A stretch of 64,000 nucleotides of DNA from Cyanobacteria bacterium UBA791 (GCA_002297005.1 DBIX01000033.1:46659-110658); one strand, 5' to 3'. Shown: positions 17,502 to 26,640, numbered from the stretch's first letter. The notes: generated from the sequence alone by a model not told the origin. A program made the numbers and translations.

Positions 17502-18581
17502 TTAAAACTTTTTATTCCTACTACAAAAATATTGTTTCAATGATTTTTTCATCGGTGTTAGTAAAAAAGTAAATCCTAAAATTGTAATACATTTAATCTT
17601 TTCTCCACCTATATATCGATTTTTTGTTGAAAAAATCTCTTCCCAAATAGAAAAAGAAAAATCACCTTTTATTTTTTTAGAGAACAATTCATAATTTTCT
17701 GGACTTAGAATGTCTTTACATTTATCTAGATATTTTTCAACACTTTCTGTAGGAATCTTAAAGAAATGGCAATCTAAAACATCTAAAGCATATTCTTCAA
17801 AACCTTCCTTATATTCATTAAATAGATTATTAGTTATCAGGAAGTTTTTCAAAAGTGCAATATTATCAAATACGCAAAAATTATCATTTGAAACCTTTTG
17901 GGTAGCAGAAGCTAATCTTATTCTGTAGTGATAGAAAGTTTTACTAACATATAAAATTTTATCTGCTAATAAATTGGCACTATATGAAAAAATATTGTCT
18001 TCACCACGTTTACTTGGTGCACACTTTATATTGTGTTGCTTTATAAAATCCGTTTTATAAGCCTTATCCCAAACATAAAAAGACATTCCGAGTAATTTTT
18101 TATTTTTAATCTCATTCCAATTAAAAATCTGATTATCTTTTAATGAAAAGCCAGTATTTTTTTCAAGTAGTTCTTTGTAACTTACAAATCCTCTATGTTC
18201 GCCATTTTCTTCACACGTTTCAAAGTCAAATTGAACAATTTCAGCATCAGTTTGACAAAATTTATCATAGATAGTAGCTAGAGTTTCAGATTCTATAAAA
18301 TCATCTGGGTCTATGAAAAATAAATACTCTCCTTGTGCCATATCAATTGCACGATTTCTTACTATTCCTTGACCTTGATTTTCTTGAGATATAACTTTAA
18401 AACGAGAGTCTTTATTTGCATATTCTTGCAAAATTTCCAAAGAATTGTCTGTAGAACCATCATCTATACAGATAACTTCAAAGTTTTTCAATGTCTGAGA
18501 GGTAATACTGTCTAAGCATTCTCGTAAGAACTTTTCCACGTTATATACAGGTACGATAACAGAAAATTTTACATCGCTCAT
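17502..18581 (-). CDS. Family 2 glycosyltransferase
   Basis: A 359-aa GT-A enzyme: FSVIVPVYNVEKFLRECLDSI, then CIDDGSTDNSLEIL and FIDPDDF (metal-binding DxD). It is likely to add a sugar to a surface polysaccharide at the inner membrane face. The C-terminus carries IKCITILGFTF, a tail seen in other glycosyltransferases here. I chose the ATG at 18581 because AAGGAG lies 11 nt upstream; the TTG nine bases earlier is only 2 nt from that site. It stands apart from the large glycan cluster. Confidence 0.87.
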   Translation of the reverse strand: MSDVKFSVIVPVYNVEKFLRECLDSITSQTLKNFEVICIDDGSTDNSLEILQEYANKDSRFKVISQENQGQGIVRNRAIDMAQGEYLFFIDPDDFIESETLATIYDKFCQTDAEIVQFDFETCEENGEHRGFVSYKELLEKNTGFSLKDNQIFNWNEIKNKKLLGMSFYVWDKAYKTDFIKQHNIKCAPSKRGEDNIFSYSANLLADKILYVSKTFYHYRIRLASATQKVSNDNFCVFDNIALLKNFLITNNLFNEYKEGFEEYALDVLDCHFFKIPTESVEKYLDKCKDILSPENYELFSKKIKGDFSFSIWEEIFSTKNRYIGGEKIKCITILGFTFLLTPMKKSLKQYFCSRNKKF

Positions 18582-18787
18582 TATAAACAAAACTCCTTAT
18601 TCAAGTTGCTATCCTCTTTTACACCGATAAATATATATTTGACTATTCAGCACTTTCGCTCTTAACCATATACCAATTTTGTGAATATGTTATTTCCAAT
18701 CTGCTTAATTCAATGCTATCAGAAACAAATTTATTTTCAAATTGTAAAATATAACGTGAAATTACCATAAAAAATAAAACAGATAAT

Positions 18788-18819
18788 AAAAAAGGTTCTG
18801 TTTCTACAGAACCTTTTTT
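18788..18819. terminator. Terminator of tRNA-Arg
   Basis: AAAAAAGGTTCTG (18788-18800) pairs perfectly with 18807-18819 around a 6-nt loop. On the minus strand the 3' arm ends in a T run, correctly placed 4 nt beyond the tRNA 3' end. Confidence 0.85.
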
Positions 18820-18823
18820 AAAA

Positions 18824-18897
18824 TACGCCTGCCGCGATTCGAACGCGGGACCCTCTGCTTAGAAGGCAGATGCTCTATCCAGCTGAGCTACAGACGC
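18824..18897 (-). tRNA. tRNA-Arg (anticodon TCT)
   Basis: A complete cloverleaf reads on the minus strand. The acceptor arms are GCGTCTG and CAGGCGT (one G-T at the end). The D-arm has AGCTCAGCTGGATAGAGC, the anticodon loop is CTTCTAA between TCTGC and GCAGA, and the T-loop is GTTCGAATC. The anticodon TCT reads AGA/AGG. CCA is not encoded. The gene diverges from alaS. Confidence 0.95.
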
Positions 18898-18958
18898 ATA
18901 ACTTTCGTTTCTTCATCCATCTGTAAATTAATTCTATCACACAAAATTTTTCTATGCA

Positions 18959-18982
18959 ACCTTAAAATTTTTAAGGTATAAT
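18959..18982 (+). promoter_or_regulatory. alaS -10 box overlapped by a 19-bp palindrome
   Basis: ACCTTAAAATTTTTAAGGT (18959-18977) is a perfect palindrome with one central base, and its last base is the first T of TATAAT (18977-18982). The alaS ATG follows at 19011 behind GAGAGGA. The -35 is weak. E. coli AlaRS represses its own gene by binding a palindrome at the promoter, so an operator is plausible, but AT-rich palindromes also arise by chance. Confidence 0.4.
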
Positions 18983-19010
18983 TTTTTTATAAAAAAGAGA
19001 GGAAAATTTT

Positions 19011-21593
19011 ATGCTTAAAGGTAACGAAATTAGACAATTATATTTAGATTTTTTCAAAAACAAACATCAGCATACAGTTGTTGAAAGTTCATCGCTTGTT
19101 CCTGACAATCCGACTGTTCTTCTTACAACTGCTGGTATGTTACAATTTTTACCTATATTTTTAGGTATTGTTAAATCACCTTACGACCCTGCTCGTGCAA
19201 CTTCTTGCCAAAAATGTGCTCGTGCTGGCGGTAAAGATTCTGATATCGAAAATGTTGGTCGTACTCCACGCCACCATACATTCTTTGAAATGTTAGGTAA
19301 CTTTTCTTTTGGTGATTATTACAAAAAAGAAATTATTCCTTGGGCATGGGATTTTGTTACAAATGTTTTAAAATTAGATAAAGACAGACTTTGGATAACA
19401 ATTTTTGAAACAGACGACGAAGCTTACGATATTTGGCGTAGCGTTGGTGTTCCTGATGAACGTATCAAACGCAAAGGCAAAAAAGACAACTTCTGGGGTC
19501 CTCCAGGGGCATCAGGTTCTTGCGGTCCATGTTCAGAAATCCATTATGATTTAGGCGAACAATTCAAATGTTCTGATGATTGCGGTATCGACACTTGTGA
19601 ATGCGACCGCTGGGTTGAAATTTGGAACTTAGTATTCACAGAACTTTACCAAGACGAAGATGGTAACCAATCACCTCTTGAATCAAAGAACGTTGATACA
19701 GGTATGGGTCTTGAACGTATTGCCATGGTTTGCCAAGGCGTAACTTCAACATTCGAAACTGACCTACTTCGTCCAATTCTTGATGAAGTCGTTAAAATGA
19801 GCGGTGTTGAATACAAAAAATCTGAAAAAACAGACGTATCACTTAGAATTATCACAGACCACGCTCGTTGTGTAACTTTCTTAATCAACGATGGTGTTAT
19901 CCCTGGTAACGAGGGTAGAAGTTATGTACTACGTATGATTTTACGTCGTGCTTTACGTCACGGTAAAATTTTAGGTATGGAATTACCATTCTTATACAAA
20001 TTAGTTGATGTAGTTGTTGATAATTATGGTGATGCTTATCCTGATTTAAGAAAGAATAAACAAAAAATTATCGATACAATTCTAAAAGAAGAAGAACGTT
20101 TCAACAAAACTCTTGATAGAGGTTACAAATTATTAAACGAATTTATCGACAACAAAAAAGACATTGATGGTGAAAACGCATTCAAACTTTATGATACATA
20201 CGGATTTCCATTTGAACTAACAAAAGAAATCGCAGAAGAAAACGGCTTGAAAGCTGATGAAGAGGGCTTTAAAGTTGCCATGAAAGAACAAAAAGACCGT
20301 GCTAAAGCTGCAACACAAAAGATTTCTGTAACTGGTGACATCAAATATGCAAAAGTTGAAGAAAAAGTAGGTGCAACAGAATTTGTTGGATATACAGATT
20401 TAGAATGCGACGCTAAAATTCTTGAAACACTTGATGGAGATGGCTACATTGACGTAGTTCTTGACAAAACTCCATTCTACGCAGAATGTGGTGGTCAAGT
20501 TGGAGATTCAGGTGTAATTGAAAGCGATAGCGTAAAACTTAATGTACTAACAACCTTTAAAGTAAACAAATTATTCGTTCATCGTTGCGAACTTGTAAAC
20601 GGCGAAATCGAAATCGGTTCAACTGTTCACGCTTGCATTGATAAAGAACGCAGAGGTCAAATCAAAGTTCACCACACATCAGCTCACTTATTGCAATCAG
20701 CTTTACAACACGTATTATCAGGTGATGTTCACCAAGCTGGTTCACAAGTTGAAGAAGACAGAATGAGATTTGACTTTACATTTGATAGAGCAATGACAGA
20801 AAAAGAAATTCAAAAAACTGAAGACTTGATAAATGAATGGATTTCTGAAGATATAGACGTAACAACAAAAGTTATGAATATTGACGAAGCTCGTCAAACA
20901 GGTGCAATGGCCCTATTTGGCGAAAAATACGAGGACGAAGTAAGAGTTGTATCTATCGGTGATATTTCGAAAGAATTTTGTGCTGGATGTCACGCATCAC
21001 ATACTGGACAACTAAGACTTGCAAAAATTGTTTCTGAATCAGCAATCGCAGCCGGCACAAGACGTATTGAAGTAGTTGTTGCTAAATCTGCTTTAAAATA
21101 CTTATCAGATAAAGCAAACGCTATGGATAAATTAGCATCTAAATTCAAAGCTCACTATGACGAGGTTGAAGCTCGTATTGATAAAATCCAAGAAGAAAAT
21201 AAAGAACTTCAAAAAGAATTAACAACTTTGAAATCAGCTCAAGCAAAAGACAAATTCAAAGAATTTGCATCAAAAGCTATTGATATAGCTGACGGTAAAT
21301 TGTTTGTACAAAAAATGGATCAACTTGATGCGAATGCTCTAAAAGAGGGCGTTGAAATGCTTGCAAACAAACTTGGTAATTCAATTATTGCAGTTGTTGC
21401 AGGTACATCAATCTTTGTTAAAGTTTCTGATAACTTTGTAGCAAAAGGTGTTAACGCTGGAAACATAGTTAAAGAAATTGCAACAGCAACAGAGGGTAAA
21501 GGTGGCGGACGTCCACAATTTGCTCAAGGTGCTGTAAAAGACTTGTCTAAAGTTGATGCAGTTTTAACAAAAATCGAAAACGATTTAAAATAA
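19011..21593 (+). CDS. alaS: Alanyl-tRNA synthetase
   Basis: An 860-aa class II synthetase that charges tRNA-Ala. The N-terminal catalytic core contains RPTPRHHTFFEMLGNFSFGDY-type sequence near residue 90 (here VGRTPRHHTFFEMLGNFSFG). The editing domain has HHTSAHLLQSALQHVL with the HxxxH zinc ligands, followed by EFCAGCHASHTGQ. The C-terminal C-Ala domain begins with a coiled coil (about 705-740) and ends in GKGGGRPQFAQG. Length is normal. It is preceded by a GAGAGGA ribosome site and followed by a very long hairpin terminator. Confidence 0.97.
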   Translation: MLKGNEIRQLYLDFFKNKHQHTVVESSSLVPDNPTVLLTTAGMLQFLPIFLGIVKSPYDPARATSCQKCARAGGKDSDIENVGRTPRHHTFFEMLGNFSFGDYYKKEIIPWAWDFVTNVLKLDKDRLWITIFETDDEAYDIWRSVGVPDERIKRKGKKDNFWGPPGASGSCGPCSEIHYDLGEQFKCSDDCGIDTCECDRWVEIWNLVFTELYQDEDGNQSPLESKNVDTGMGLERIAMVCQGVTSTFETDLLRPILDEVVKMSGVEYKKSEKTDVSLRIITDHARCVTFLINDGVIPGNEGRSYVLRMILRRALRHGKILGMELPFLYKLVDVVVDNYGDAYPDLRKNKQKIIDTILKEEERFNKTLDRGYKLLNEFIDNKKDIDGENAFKLYDTYGFPFELTKEIAEENGLKADEEGFKVAMKEQKDRAKAATQKISVTGDIKYAKVEEKVGATEFVGYTDLECDAKILETLDGDGYIDVVLDKTPFYAECGGQVGDSGVIESDSVKLNVLTTFKVNKLFVHRCELVNGEIEIGSTVHACIDKERRGQIKVHHTSAHLLQSALQHVLSGDVHQAGSQVEEDRMRFDFTFDRAMTEKEIQKTEDLINEWISEDIDVTTKVMNIDEARQTGAMALFGEKYEDEVRVVSIGDISKEFCAGCHASHTGQLRLAKIVSESAIAAGTRRIEVVVAKSALKYLSDKANAMDKLASKFKAHYDEVEARIDKIQEENKELQKELTTLKSAQAKDKFKEFASKAIDIADGKLFVQKMDQLDANALKEGVEMLANKLGNSIIAVVAGTSIFVKVSDNFVAKGVNAGNIVKEIATATEGKGGGRPQFAQGAVKDLSKVDAVLTKIENDLK

Positions 21594-21604
21594 CACTTCA
21601 ATTT

Positions 21605-21678
21605 GTCGGCTTGGTAAAGCCGACAAAACAAGAAAAGAAAGAGGGCGAAGCCTACGGCTTCGCCCTCTTTCTTTTCTT
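21605..21678. terminator. Tandem hairpins: alaS terminator with a 23-bp perfect stem
   Basis: A first hairpin, GTCGGCTT/AAGCCGAC (21605-21624), is followed by a 23-bp perfect stem with a 3-nt TAC loop (21630-21652 with 21656-21678). The core GAGGGCGAAGCC is shared with the hairpin at 8394-8430. The 3' arm touches the stop codon of the convergent nucleotidyltransferase gene, so it serves both genes. Confidence 0.9.
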
Positions 21679-21967
21679 AAAATATTCTTACATATTCTTT
21701 CTTAATTTCGTCTTGAAAAGATTTTGGTAATTTTTCAAAATCCTGAATATCTATTAGAAAAGGAATATCACTATCATTCAATAAATCTTTTAATTCGTAT
21801 ACAAATTTATTGTCATCATTAAAAGATTTAACAACCATATCTAAATCACTACCTGAATGGTAATCATTTTTTACTCTACTACCATAAGCCCAAATTTCAG
21901 CTTTTGGACAATATTTTGTAAAAATATCTTTTAATTCTTTTAGATATTCGTCTTTTACGTTAAGCAT
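21677..21967 (-). CDS. MNT-type minimal nucleotidyltransferase (antitoxin of a HEPT/MNT pair)
   Basis: A 96-aa nucleotidyltransferase with GS at 29-30 and SDLD at 40-43 (GSx9-10SDxD). In HEPT/MNT (type VII) modules this enzyme neutralises the HEPT toxin by adding AMP to a tyrosine. I place the start at the ATG at 21967, which overlaps the stop of the HEPT gene by 8 nt; the upstream TTG is less likely. The tight overlap indicates translational coupling. No later catalytic aspartate is obvious beyond IDIQDF near residue 80, which may supply it. Confidence 0.85.
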   Translation of the reverse strand: MLNVKDEYLKELKDIFTKYCPKAEIWAYGSRVKNDYHSGSDLDMVVKSFNDDNKFVYELKDLLNDSDIPFLIDIQDFEKLPKSFQDEIKKEYVRIF

Positions 21968-22376
21968 TATCAATAACTTTCTTCAAATTTTTAACATCCA
22001 CTAAAAAATCTTTTACTAGAGATAATGTTTCTTCTGCAAAAGCTTGACCATAATCGTGAGCTGTACTATTTCTATTGTCTCTATATTTCATCCATCTTTT
22101 TGTTTCATCTTCAGAAATTAAAGAATGTTTATGAGCTTGTCTAAAAATATCCTTGAATGATAACATATCAACTGCTTTTTTAGATGCAAAGTAAGGATTT
22201 AGAGCTTTTTTTAATAATTTTCCGCTTTGCTCCAATGTCATTTCAAAACCTTTAACTAAAGAATTTCTATATAATTCATAATCAATAGAACCCTCTTCTG
22301 AGTTTAATAGCATTTCGTAAGATTTTTCAAGAGTTAACATACATTTTTCTAGGTATTCTGTATTGATTTCAGACAT
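21960..22376 (-). CDS. HEPT-domain protein (HI0074-like; toxin or substrate-binding partner of MNT)
   Basis: A 138-aa four-helix protein. RNSTAHDY at 102-109 is an exact RX4HXY motif, the RNase-like site of HEPT toxins whose tyrosine is the AMPylation target. The remainder (MTLEQSGKLLKKAL, FRQAHKHSLI) resembles the HI0074 'nucleotidyltransferase substrate binding' family. It is translated first, with AGGAGT upstream. The pair sits between alaS and feoAB with no other mobile genes. Toxicity is inferred from the motif and gene pairing. Confidence 0.85.
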   Translation of the reverse strand: MSEINTEYLEKCMLTLEKSYEMLLNSEEGSIDYELYRNSLVKGFEMTLEQSGKLLKKALNPYFASKKAVDMLSFKDIFRQAHKHSLISEDETKRWMKYRDNRNSTAHDYGQAFAEETLSLVKDFLVDVKNLKKVIDNA

Positions 22377-22452
22377 TTACAACTCCTATATGTTTTAATT
22401 TGAGTTTATTTTAACATAAATAATAAATCTTGTACGGATTTTAAATATTTTC

Positions 22453-22481
22453 TTGACAATATGTTAGCCGTGCCTTACAAT
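22453..22481 (+). promoter_or_regulatory. Sigma-70 type promoter of feoAB
   Basis: TTGACA (22453-22458), a 17-bp spacer and TACAAT (22476-22481) form a near-consensus promoter about 46 bp before the ATG. The spacer and -10 contain GTTAGCCGTGCCTTAC, an imperfect inverted repeat that loosely resembles DtxR/MntR-type sites; an iron-responsive operator here is only a suggestion. Confidence 0.75.
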
Positions 22482-22527
22482 AATTTGTGGTAAAAATCCA
22501 ACAGGTTTTTGCCAAAGGAAGATTATA

Positions 22528-24906
22528 ATGAACTTTACTGATAAAAAGATTACACTAGATAAATTACAAATAGGCAAGGATGCAACTATTACATCTGTTG
22601 ATTGTGCAGATAAAGCTTTAAGACAACATATTCTTGATATGGGACTTATCCCTGGAGTTGAGGTTACTTTAGTTAAAACTGCTCCACTTGGTGACCCTCT
22701 TGAAATCCGCTTAAGAGGTTACGAATTAACCTTAAGAAAAAAAGATGCATCAAAAATTCAAATTAAAAACATTCACGAGGCTCACAACTCACCTCGTAAG
22801 AATTTAGCTTTCAAGGAAGTTGAACACTCTCAAAAGGGTGAAAGAGTAGTTTACACAACGAAAAAGAATAAAAACGTAAAACCAAAATCAAAACTAGTTT
22901 TTGCACTTGCTGGTAATCAAAATTGCGGTAAAACGACATTATTTAACAAACTTACTGGTTCAAATCAACACGTGGGAAACTTTCCAGGGGTTACTGTTGA
23001 TAGAACTTATGGACATCTTGTAGGGTATAAGGACGTTACAATTACCGATTTACCAGGGATTTATTCATTATCACCATACAGTAGCGAAGAAATTGTAACA
23101 CGTAATTTTATTCTTGATGAAAAACCTGATGGGATTATTAATATTGTTGATGCAACCAATATTGAAAGAAATTTACTTTTAACAATGCAATTAATTGAAT
23201 TAAATGTTCCGATGGTAATTGCATTAAATATGATGGATGAAGTTTACAAAAATGGTGGAAGTATTGATGTAAACGGTATGGAAGCAATGCTTGGAGTACC
23301 TGTTATTCCTATTTCTGCCTCAAAAGGTGAGGGTATTGCAGAACTTGTAGAGCACGCAATAAATGTTGCAAAATACCAAGAATACCCAGGAAGAATTGAC
23401 TTTTGCGAAGCTGAACCAGATGAAAAAGGTGCTGTACATAGATGTATTCACGCAATTAGCCATTTGATTGAAGATCACGTAAAGGAAGTTAATATTCCGC
23501 TTCGTTTTGCAGCGACAAAACTTGTTGAACGTGACCCACTTATTTTAAAAACTTTAGAATTACCTAAAAATGATGTAAAAGCCCTAAACGATTTAATTTC
23601 TCAAATGGAAAAGGAAAGAGGGCTTGATAACGCTGCAGCATTAGCTGATATGAGATTTTCATTTATCGAAAAACTTTCAGAAAATTTTGTACACAAACCA
23701 AGTGGCGAAACTATCGGCGATAAATTTTCAAGAAGATTAGACAAAGTTTTAACTGGTAAATATACTGCAATATTAGCCTTTTTTATGATAATGGCAGGAA
23801 TTTTCTATCTAACCTTTGGACCTGTTGGAACATTTTTATCAGAAATAATGCAATTCTGCATAATGGAAGTAACTGATTTTACAGACAGTATGCTTACTTT
23901 ATACGGCTTAAACCCAGTTGTACATTCATTAATCATTGATGGTATTTTTGCTGGTGTTGGAGCAGTATTGAGCTTTTTACCTGTAATCATAGTTCTATTC
24001 TTCTTCTTGTCAATTTTAGAAGATAGTGGTTATATGGCTCGTGTAGCCTTTGTAATGGATAAAGCATTAAGAAAAATTGGTCTATCAGGAAGAAGTTTTG
24101 TTCCTATGCTAATTGGTTTTGGATGCTCTGTTCCAGCCATTATGTCAACAAGAACTCTTCCATCTGAAAGAGATAGAAAAATGACAATTTTCTTAACTCC
24201 ATTTATGAGTTGTTCAGCAAAATTACCTATTTATGTTTTATTTACAGCTGCATTTTTTGCAAAAAATCAAGTTCAAGTAATTTTGAGTTTATATTTTATA
24301 GGTATTATTGTTGGTATAATTTTTGCTTTTATAATGAAATATACATTCTTTAAAGGTGAACCTGTTCCATTTGTAATGGAATTACCAAATTACAGAATGC
24401 CTGATGCTTTAAATGTTTATAGATTAATATATTCTAAGGCTAAAGACTTTGTCACAAAAGCTTTTACAGTAATCTTTTATGCAACAATTATAATTTGGTT
24501 TTTACAAACCTTTGATGCAAAATTAAACCTTGTAACCGATTCAACACAAAGCTTACTAGCTATGTTAGGTAACTTTGTAACACCAGTTTTCCAACCTTTA
24601 GGTATTGACGATTGGAGAATTTCAACAGCCTTCTTAACAGGATTTATGGCAAAAGAAAGCGTAGTAAGTACATTGACAGTATTATTGAATGGGGATTTAG
24701 ACAAATTACCAATGTTGTTTACTCCTCTAACGGCTTTTGTTTTCCTAGTATTTTCACTACTTTATACACCTTGTGTTGCAGCAATCGCAACTGTAAAAAG
24801 AGAATTAGGTAACTGGTATGCAGTTTTAGTTGTAGCTGTTCAATGTGCTATAGCTTGGTTTGTTGCCTATATTGTTTATTTGATAGGAAGTTTAATTTTA
24901 AAATAA
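22528..24906 (+). CDS. feoB: FeoA-FeoB fusion, ferrous iron transporter
   Basis: A 792-aa protein. Residues 1-85 are a FeoA SH3-like domain (LDMGLIPGVEVTLVK, LEIRLRGYELTLRK). After a basic linker the FeoB GTPase begins with G1 GNQNCGKT at 129-136, then NFPGVTVDRT and a DLPGIYSLSPYSSEE G3/switch region. The C-terminal half holds about eight membrane helices with the Gate motifs (GCSVPAIMSTRT, SCSAKLPIYV). It imports Fe2+ across the inner membrane under anoxic conditions. It starts at an ATG behind AAAGGAAG. The fusion removes the need for a separate feoA. Confidence 0.96.
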   Translation: MNFTDKKITLDKLQIGKDATITSVDCADKALRQHILDMGLIPGVEVTLVKTAPLGDPLEIRLRGYELTLRKKDASKIQIKNIHEAHNSPRKNLAFKEVEHSQKGERVVYTTKKNKNVKPKSKLVFALAGNQNCGKTTLFNKLTGSNQHVGNFPGVTVDRTYGHLVGYKDVTITDLPGIYSLSPYSSEEIVTRNFILDEKPDGIINIVDATNIERNLLLTMQLIELNVPMVIALNMMDEVYKNGGSIDVNGMEAMLGVPVIPISASKGEGIAELVEHAINVAKYQEYPGRIDFCEAEPDEKGAVHRCIHAISHLIEDHVKEVNIPLRFAATKLVERDPLILKTLELPKNDVKALNDLISQMEKERGLDNAAALADMRFSFIEKLSENFVHKPSGETIGDKFSRRLDKVLTGKYTAILAFFMIMAGIFYLTFGPVGTFLSEIMQFCIMEVTDFTDSMLTLYGLNPVVHSLIIDGIFAGVGAVLSFLPVIIVLFFFLSILEDSGYMARVAFVMDKALRKIGLSGRSFVPMLIGFGCSVPAIMSTRTLPSERDRKMTIFLTPFMSCSAKLPIYVLFTAAFFAKNQVQVILSLYFIGIIVGIIFAFIMKYTFFKGEPVPFVMELPNYRMPDALNVYRLIYSKAKDFVTKAFTVIFYATIIIWFLQTFDAKLNLVTDSTQSLLAMLGNFVTPVFQPLGIDDWRISTAFLTGFMAKESVVSTLTVLLNGDLDKLPMLFTPLTAFVFLVFSLLYTPCVAAIATVKRELGNWYAVLVVAVQCAIAWFVAYIVYLIGSLILK

Positions 24907-25001
24907 CTTGTTAACATATATACACATCTCTCAACAAACATGGCAATTTTACACAGACAAAACAGTTTATTTTAGTAGGTTGTGTCGTGTAAAGGAATAT
25001 T

Positions 25002-26639
25002 GTGATTAATTTAGTAGGTTTTCAAAATATAAATAAACCAAATAATTTAACTCAAAACAATTCTGTGAAAGGCTTTAGATACGTAAAGTTAAGTCAAAAA
25101 GCAGATACTTTTGAACGCACAAATGCTACGACATGTCCTATTAACTTTACAGGCAAATCTAATAGACTTAAAGAGTATAAAAAAATCACAGAAAACTTAA
25201 ACCAAACTGGCAACGACGCACAAACATCCTTAAACAAACAACTTGCAACAGAGGGTTGGTCAGGAAAAACTGCTGATGCTATTAGTATTATTTGGAATTC
25301 TAAAAATAGAGCAACACTTGTTCAAGCTGACATTGATAAGTACAAAAATCAAATTCAAGAACTCGATAGTTCTATAAAAGAGGATAAATTTGAAGATAAA
25401 TTTAAAGAAATTTTTGACGTTGAATACAACCACTCAAATATTATTAGATATGGCAAAAAATCAAAACAACTCGAAACCGCTTTGATAACAGATTGTATCG
25501 CAAAATATACAGACGAAAAATTATCTAAAAATATAAAAATTTATAATAAAAATGCTGGAGAATTACAAGACTTAACTGAAGAAAGAATAAATCCATATGC
25601 TATAACTGGAGGAATTCCTTATTACAACCATACAACCCCTAAAGACAAAGTCTTTGAAAACATGGAAAATTCTTTAGTTGAAGTACTTGGTGATAAAAAA
25701 GTTTTGGATACGATTTTATCAGCAAACGGAATGAATAGCGAAAAAGCAAGCAAGGAAGAAAAATACAAGGTTTACGGATACCTATCTAGCTTTATCGTAG
25801 AATCCTCTAAAGCAACTGCTCAAAAGAATTTAAAAGGCGAAAGCTTATCACAAATTCAAAAAGAATGTGACAAAAATTATGAAAAAGCTTTTGGAACAAA
25901 AAACGACATAGTCAAAAGAGTTGATAAGTATAATTCATCACAAAAAATTGGTTCAGCGTGCGTTAAATTTGTGACAAACGTAGTTCTAAATACTCTTGGA
26001 CCAGGTTCTGTTCTTGCAAGTTGCATTTATAGTGCTGGAAAATCTGTTGCTATGGATGTTGCAGATGCAAAAACTAAAGACGTAGATAGAGAATTAGACT
26101 TAAAATCAGTAGCTCTTAATGCTGGATTAAACGGTGCTGGCGGTATTGCAAACAGAATTATAGTAAACAAATACGCTGGCGGAGTAGCAGCTAAAATTTT
26201 AGCTGGAAAAACTGCTTCAGATAGCATAACTTCAATACTTACAGACTTTGTAGTAAAAGAAATTATAAGCAAAGAAGGTGTAAAACTTCCTGCTTATGCT
26301 ATTGAAGAAATTGTATCTTCTGTCGCAAACAAAATGGCTGGAATTAAAACAGAAGATGGTAATTCTACGTTAACTCAAAACGGTTTAGTTGCATCTATGG
26401 GTCTTGTTTCAGAAGCTATGACAAGTCTAGCTGTCGCAAAAGAAGATAATAAATTAAAAAATCCATCTCAAAAAGAAATGTTGGTATTCTTAAATAAACA
26501 TATTGAAAAATCAGCAGAAGACGATGAAGAAGTTAAAACTTGGCTGAATAAGAACAATAAAGCTTTTCAAAAAGTATTGAACCAATTAGTTGAAAACGAA
26601 CTACCAAAACTAAAAGTCGAATTAAAAGTTAAAAAATAA
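25002..26639 (+). CDS. Orphan tagged protein with a glycine/alanine-rich helical region
   Basis: A 545-aa protein with no recognised domain. Residues 1-55 carry two tags: KADTFERTN at 33-41 and PINFTGK at 46-52. Residues about 60-300 are charged helices. Residues about 320-430 are richer in G/A/V (VLNTLGPGSVLASCIYSAGK, ALNAGLNGAGGIANRI, GVAAKILAGKTASDSI), as seen in helical pore-forming or packing segments. It ends in a lysine-rich helix. The start is GTG with AAAGGAA 7 nt upstream. Alone in its transcription unit. Function unknown. Confidence 0.6.
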   Translation: MINLVGFQNINKPNNLTQNNSVKGFRYVKLSQKADTFERTNATTCPINFTGKSNRLKEYKKITENLNQTGNDAQTSLNKQLATEGWSGKTADAISIIWNSKNRATLVQADIDKYKNQIQELDSSIKEDKFEDKFKEIFDVEYNHSNIIRYGKKSKQLETALITDCIAKYTDEKLSKNIKIYNKNAGELQDLTEERINPYAITGGIPYYNHTTPKDKVFENMENSLVEVLGDKKVLDTILSANGMNSEKASKEEKYKVYGYLSSFIVESSKATAQKNLKGESLSQIQKECDKNYEKAFGTKNDIVKRVDKYNSSQKIGSACVKFVTNVVLNTLGPGSVLASCIYSAGKSVAMDVADAKTKDVDRELDLKSVALNAGLNGAGGIANRIIVNKYAGGVAAKILAGKTASDSITSILTDFVVKEIISKEGVKLPAYAIEEIVSSVANKMAGIKTEDGNSTLTQNGLVASMGLVSEAMTSLAVAKEDNKLKNPSQKEMLVFLNKHIEKSAEDDEEVKTWLNKNNKAFQKVLNQLVENELPKLKVELKVKK

Positions 26640-26640
26640 T

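Noticed and set aside
22459..22484. Fur or DtxR box before feoAB
   Set aside because: GTTAGCCGTGCCTTAC is only an imperfect inverted repeat with too many mismatches to the known consensus; kept as a remark only.
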